Assembly (NCBI GenBank): GCA_024280485.1
Contig: JAJRQB010000070.1
Coordinates: 1-42,262 of the forward strand
DNA length: 42,262 nt
Direction of reading: 5' to 3'
From: Deltaproteobacteria bacterium
GTDB lineage: Bacteria; Desulfobacterota; Desulfuromonadia; Desulfuromonadales; Geopsychrobacteraceae
Position 1 is the stretch's first letter, and the number at the start of each line of letters is the position of its first letter. The notes beneath the pieces were generated by a model, which searched no databases, was not told where the DNA came from, and saw nothing but the letters and a program-made list of their open reading frames with translations. Positions 41,988-42,262 of this stretch are shown one piece after another. Made by a program: the position numbers and the translations under genes.

Positions 41988-42262
41988 ATGCTAACACGAA
42001 AGAGTAGAAGCGGCGTAATCATAGGTCATCCACTATTTCTCGCCTTCAAGATTACCGTCGCCATTGTCCTGGCCTTGACTCTTACAGCCTGCGGGGGTGG
42101 TGGCGATTCAAGTGCGACTAGCGATTCAGGGAGTTCCACCGATTCAGGGAGTTCCACCGATTCAGGGAGTTCCACCGATTCAGGGAGTTCCACCGATTCA
42201 GGGAGTTCCACCGATTCAGGGAGTTCCACCGATTCAGGGAGTTCCACCGATTCAGGGAGTTC
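41988..42262 (+). CDS. Lipoprotein with hexapeptide (DSGSST) repeat linker, partial at right edge
   Basis: ATG at 41988 with GGGAGG 9 nt upstream opens a frame that runs off the window. It encodes a lipoprotein signal (LTLTAC, Cys35), a short glycine stretch (CGGGGDSS) and then the six-residue unit DSGSST repeated at least seven times from residue 46. Such Gly/Ser-rich linkers usually hold a surface domain away from the outer membrane. The functional domain lies beyond the edge. The opposite-strand frame through the repeat (ELPESV units) is a shadow. Confidence 0.82.
   Translation, partial: MLTRKSRSGVIIGHPLFLAFKITVAIVLALTLTACGGGGDSSATSDSGSSTDSGSSTDSGSSTDSGSSTDSGSSTDSGSSTDSGSSTDSGS
42123..42262 (+). 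repeat. 18-bp in-frame tandem repeat, at least 7.8 copies
   Basis: GATTCAGGGAGTTCCACC is repeated without a single mismatch from 42123 (7 full copies to 42248 plus 14 nt) and continues past the window. The nucleotide identity, not only the peptide, is perfect, pointing to recent expansion. Confidence 0.97.

Noticed and set aside
41803-41997. 64-codon minus-strand frame between the kinase and lipoprotein genes
   Set aside because: It covers the lipoprotein leader and start, has no clear ribosome-binding site and no family pattern.
42026-42247. Minus-strand frame of ELPESV repeats
   Set aside because: It is the reverse reading of the 18-bp repeat that is in frame with a lipoprotein signal on the plus strand.
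42123-42262. Possible CRISPR array at the right edge
   Set aside because: The units are contiguous and identical with no spacers; it is an in-frame coding repeat.

Overview
The window looks like a chromosomal segment of an anaerobic, respiring deltaproteobacterium of the Desulfuromonadales type (Desulfuromonas, Geobacter and Pelobacter relatives). Supporting features are a secreted octaheme cytochrome of the hydroxylamine oxidoreductase family, many two-component and GGDEF signalling genes, a sigma-54 circuit, a fused TAXI-TRAP transporter, a cytoplasmic molybdopterin oxidoreductase, a TVP38/flavoprotein fusion next to a DUF547 gene, and a small protein resembling one I recall from Geobacter. 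This placement is inferred from gene content; no rRNA or tRNA gene was seen.

Layout. 1-2.0 kb (minus): the N-terminal 472 codons of trpE, cut by the left edge, and a MucR/Ros zinc-finger regulator. 2.0-4.96 kb (plus): a 648-bp divergent control region carrying a perfect TTGACC/GGTCAA palindrome, the octaheme cytochrome gene, and a small secreted SurA_N-like protein. 5.1-8.6 kb (plus): GntR regulator, PLP aminotransferase and fused 3-oxoacid CoA-transferase, with tandem repeats on both sides of gntR. 8.7-10 kb: a class II Fic AMP-transferase behind two inverted repeats. 10.1-14.2 kb (minus): LysE-type exporter, a REP-like doublet, a small hypothetical gene and a large NAD-glutamate dehydrogenase. 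14.4-23.5 kb (minus): uspA, fused TRAP permease, TAXI binding protein, sigma-54 response regulator, sensor kinase and asnS. Then come a 161-bp palindromic element, an OmpA-like lipoprotein, prfC and two related lipoproteins. 27.9-29.9 kb (plus): upp-uraA uracil salvage. 30-31.3 kb (minus): receiver-PAS-GGDEF protein. 31.5-39.3 kb (plus): DUF1015, HAD hydrolase, TVP38-flavoprotein fusion, DUF547, SUI1/YciH and molybdopterin oxidoreductase. 39.2-41.5 kb (minus): a small protein and a NarL-type two-component pair. The right edge cuts a lipoprotein gene with an 18-bp in-frame repeat.

How the genes work together. The clearest circuit is at 14.4-22.1 kb. A periplasmic-binding-domain kinase and an NtrC-type regulator lie directly upstream of the TAXI-TRAP genes. 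In the 316-bp gap there is a textbook -24/-12 promoter facing the TAXI gene, with a cluster of TTATAG-type half sites about 170-210 bp upstream of the predicted start. The transporter is therefore probably induced by a ligand sensed in the periplasm, and a strong hairpin between binding protein and permease would favour binding-protein expression. The second notable locus is the octaheme cytochrome with an HcpR-like site placed as expected for an activator, which suggests control by nitrosative or nitrogen-oxide stress. I saw no CRISPR array, phage or transposase gene. Novelty is concentrated in regulatory DNA, repeats and small secreted proteins.
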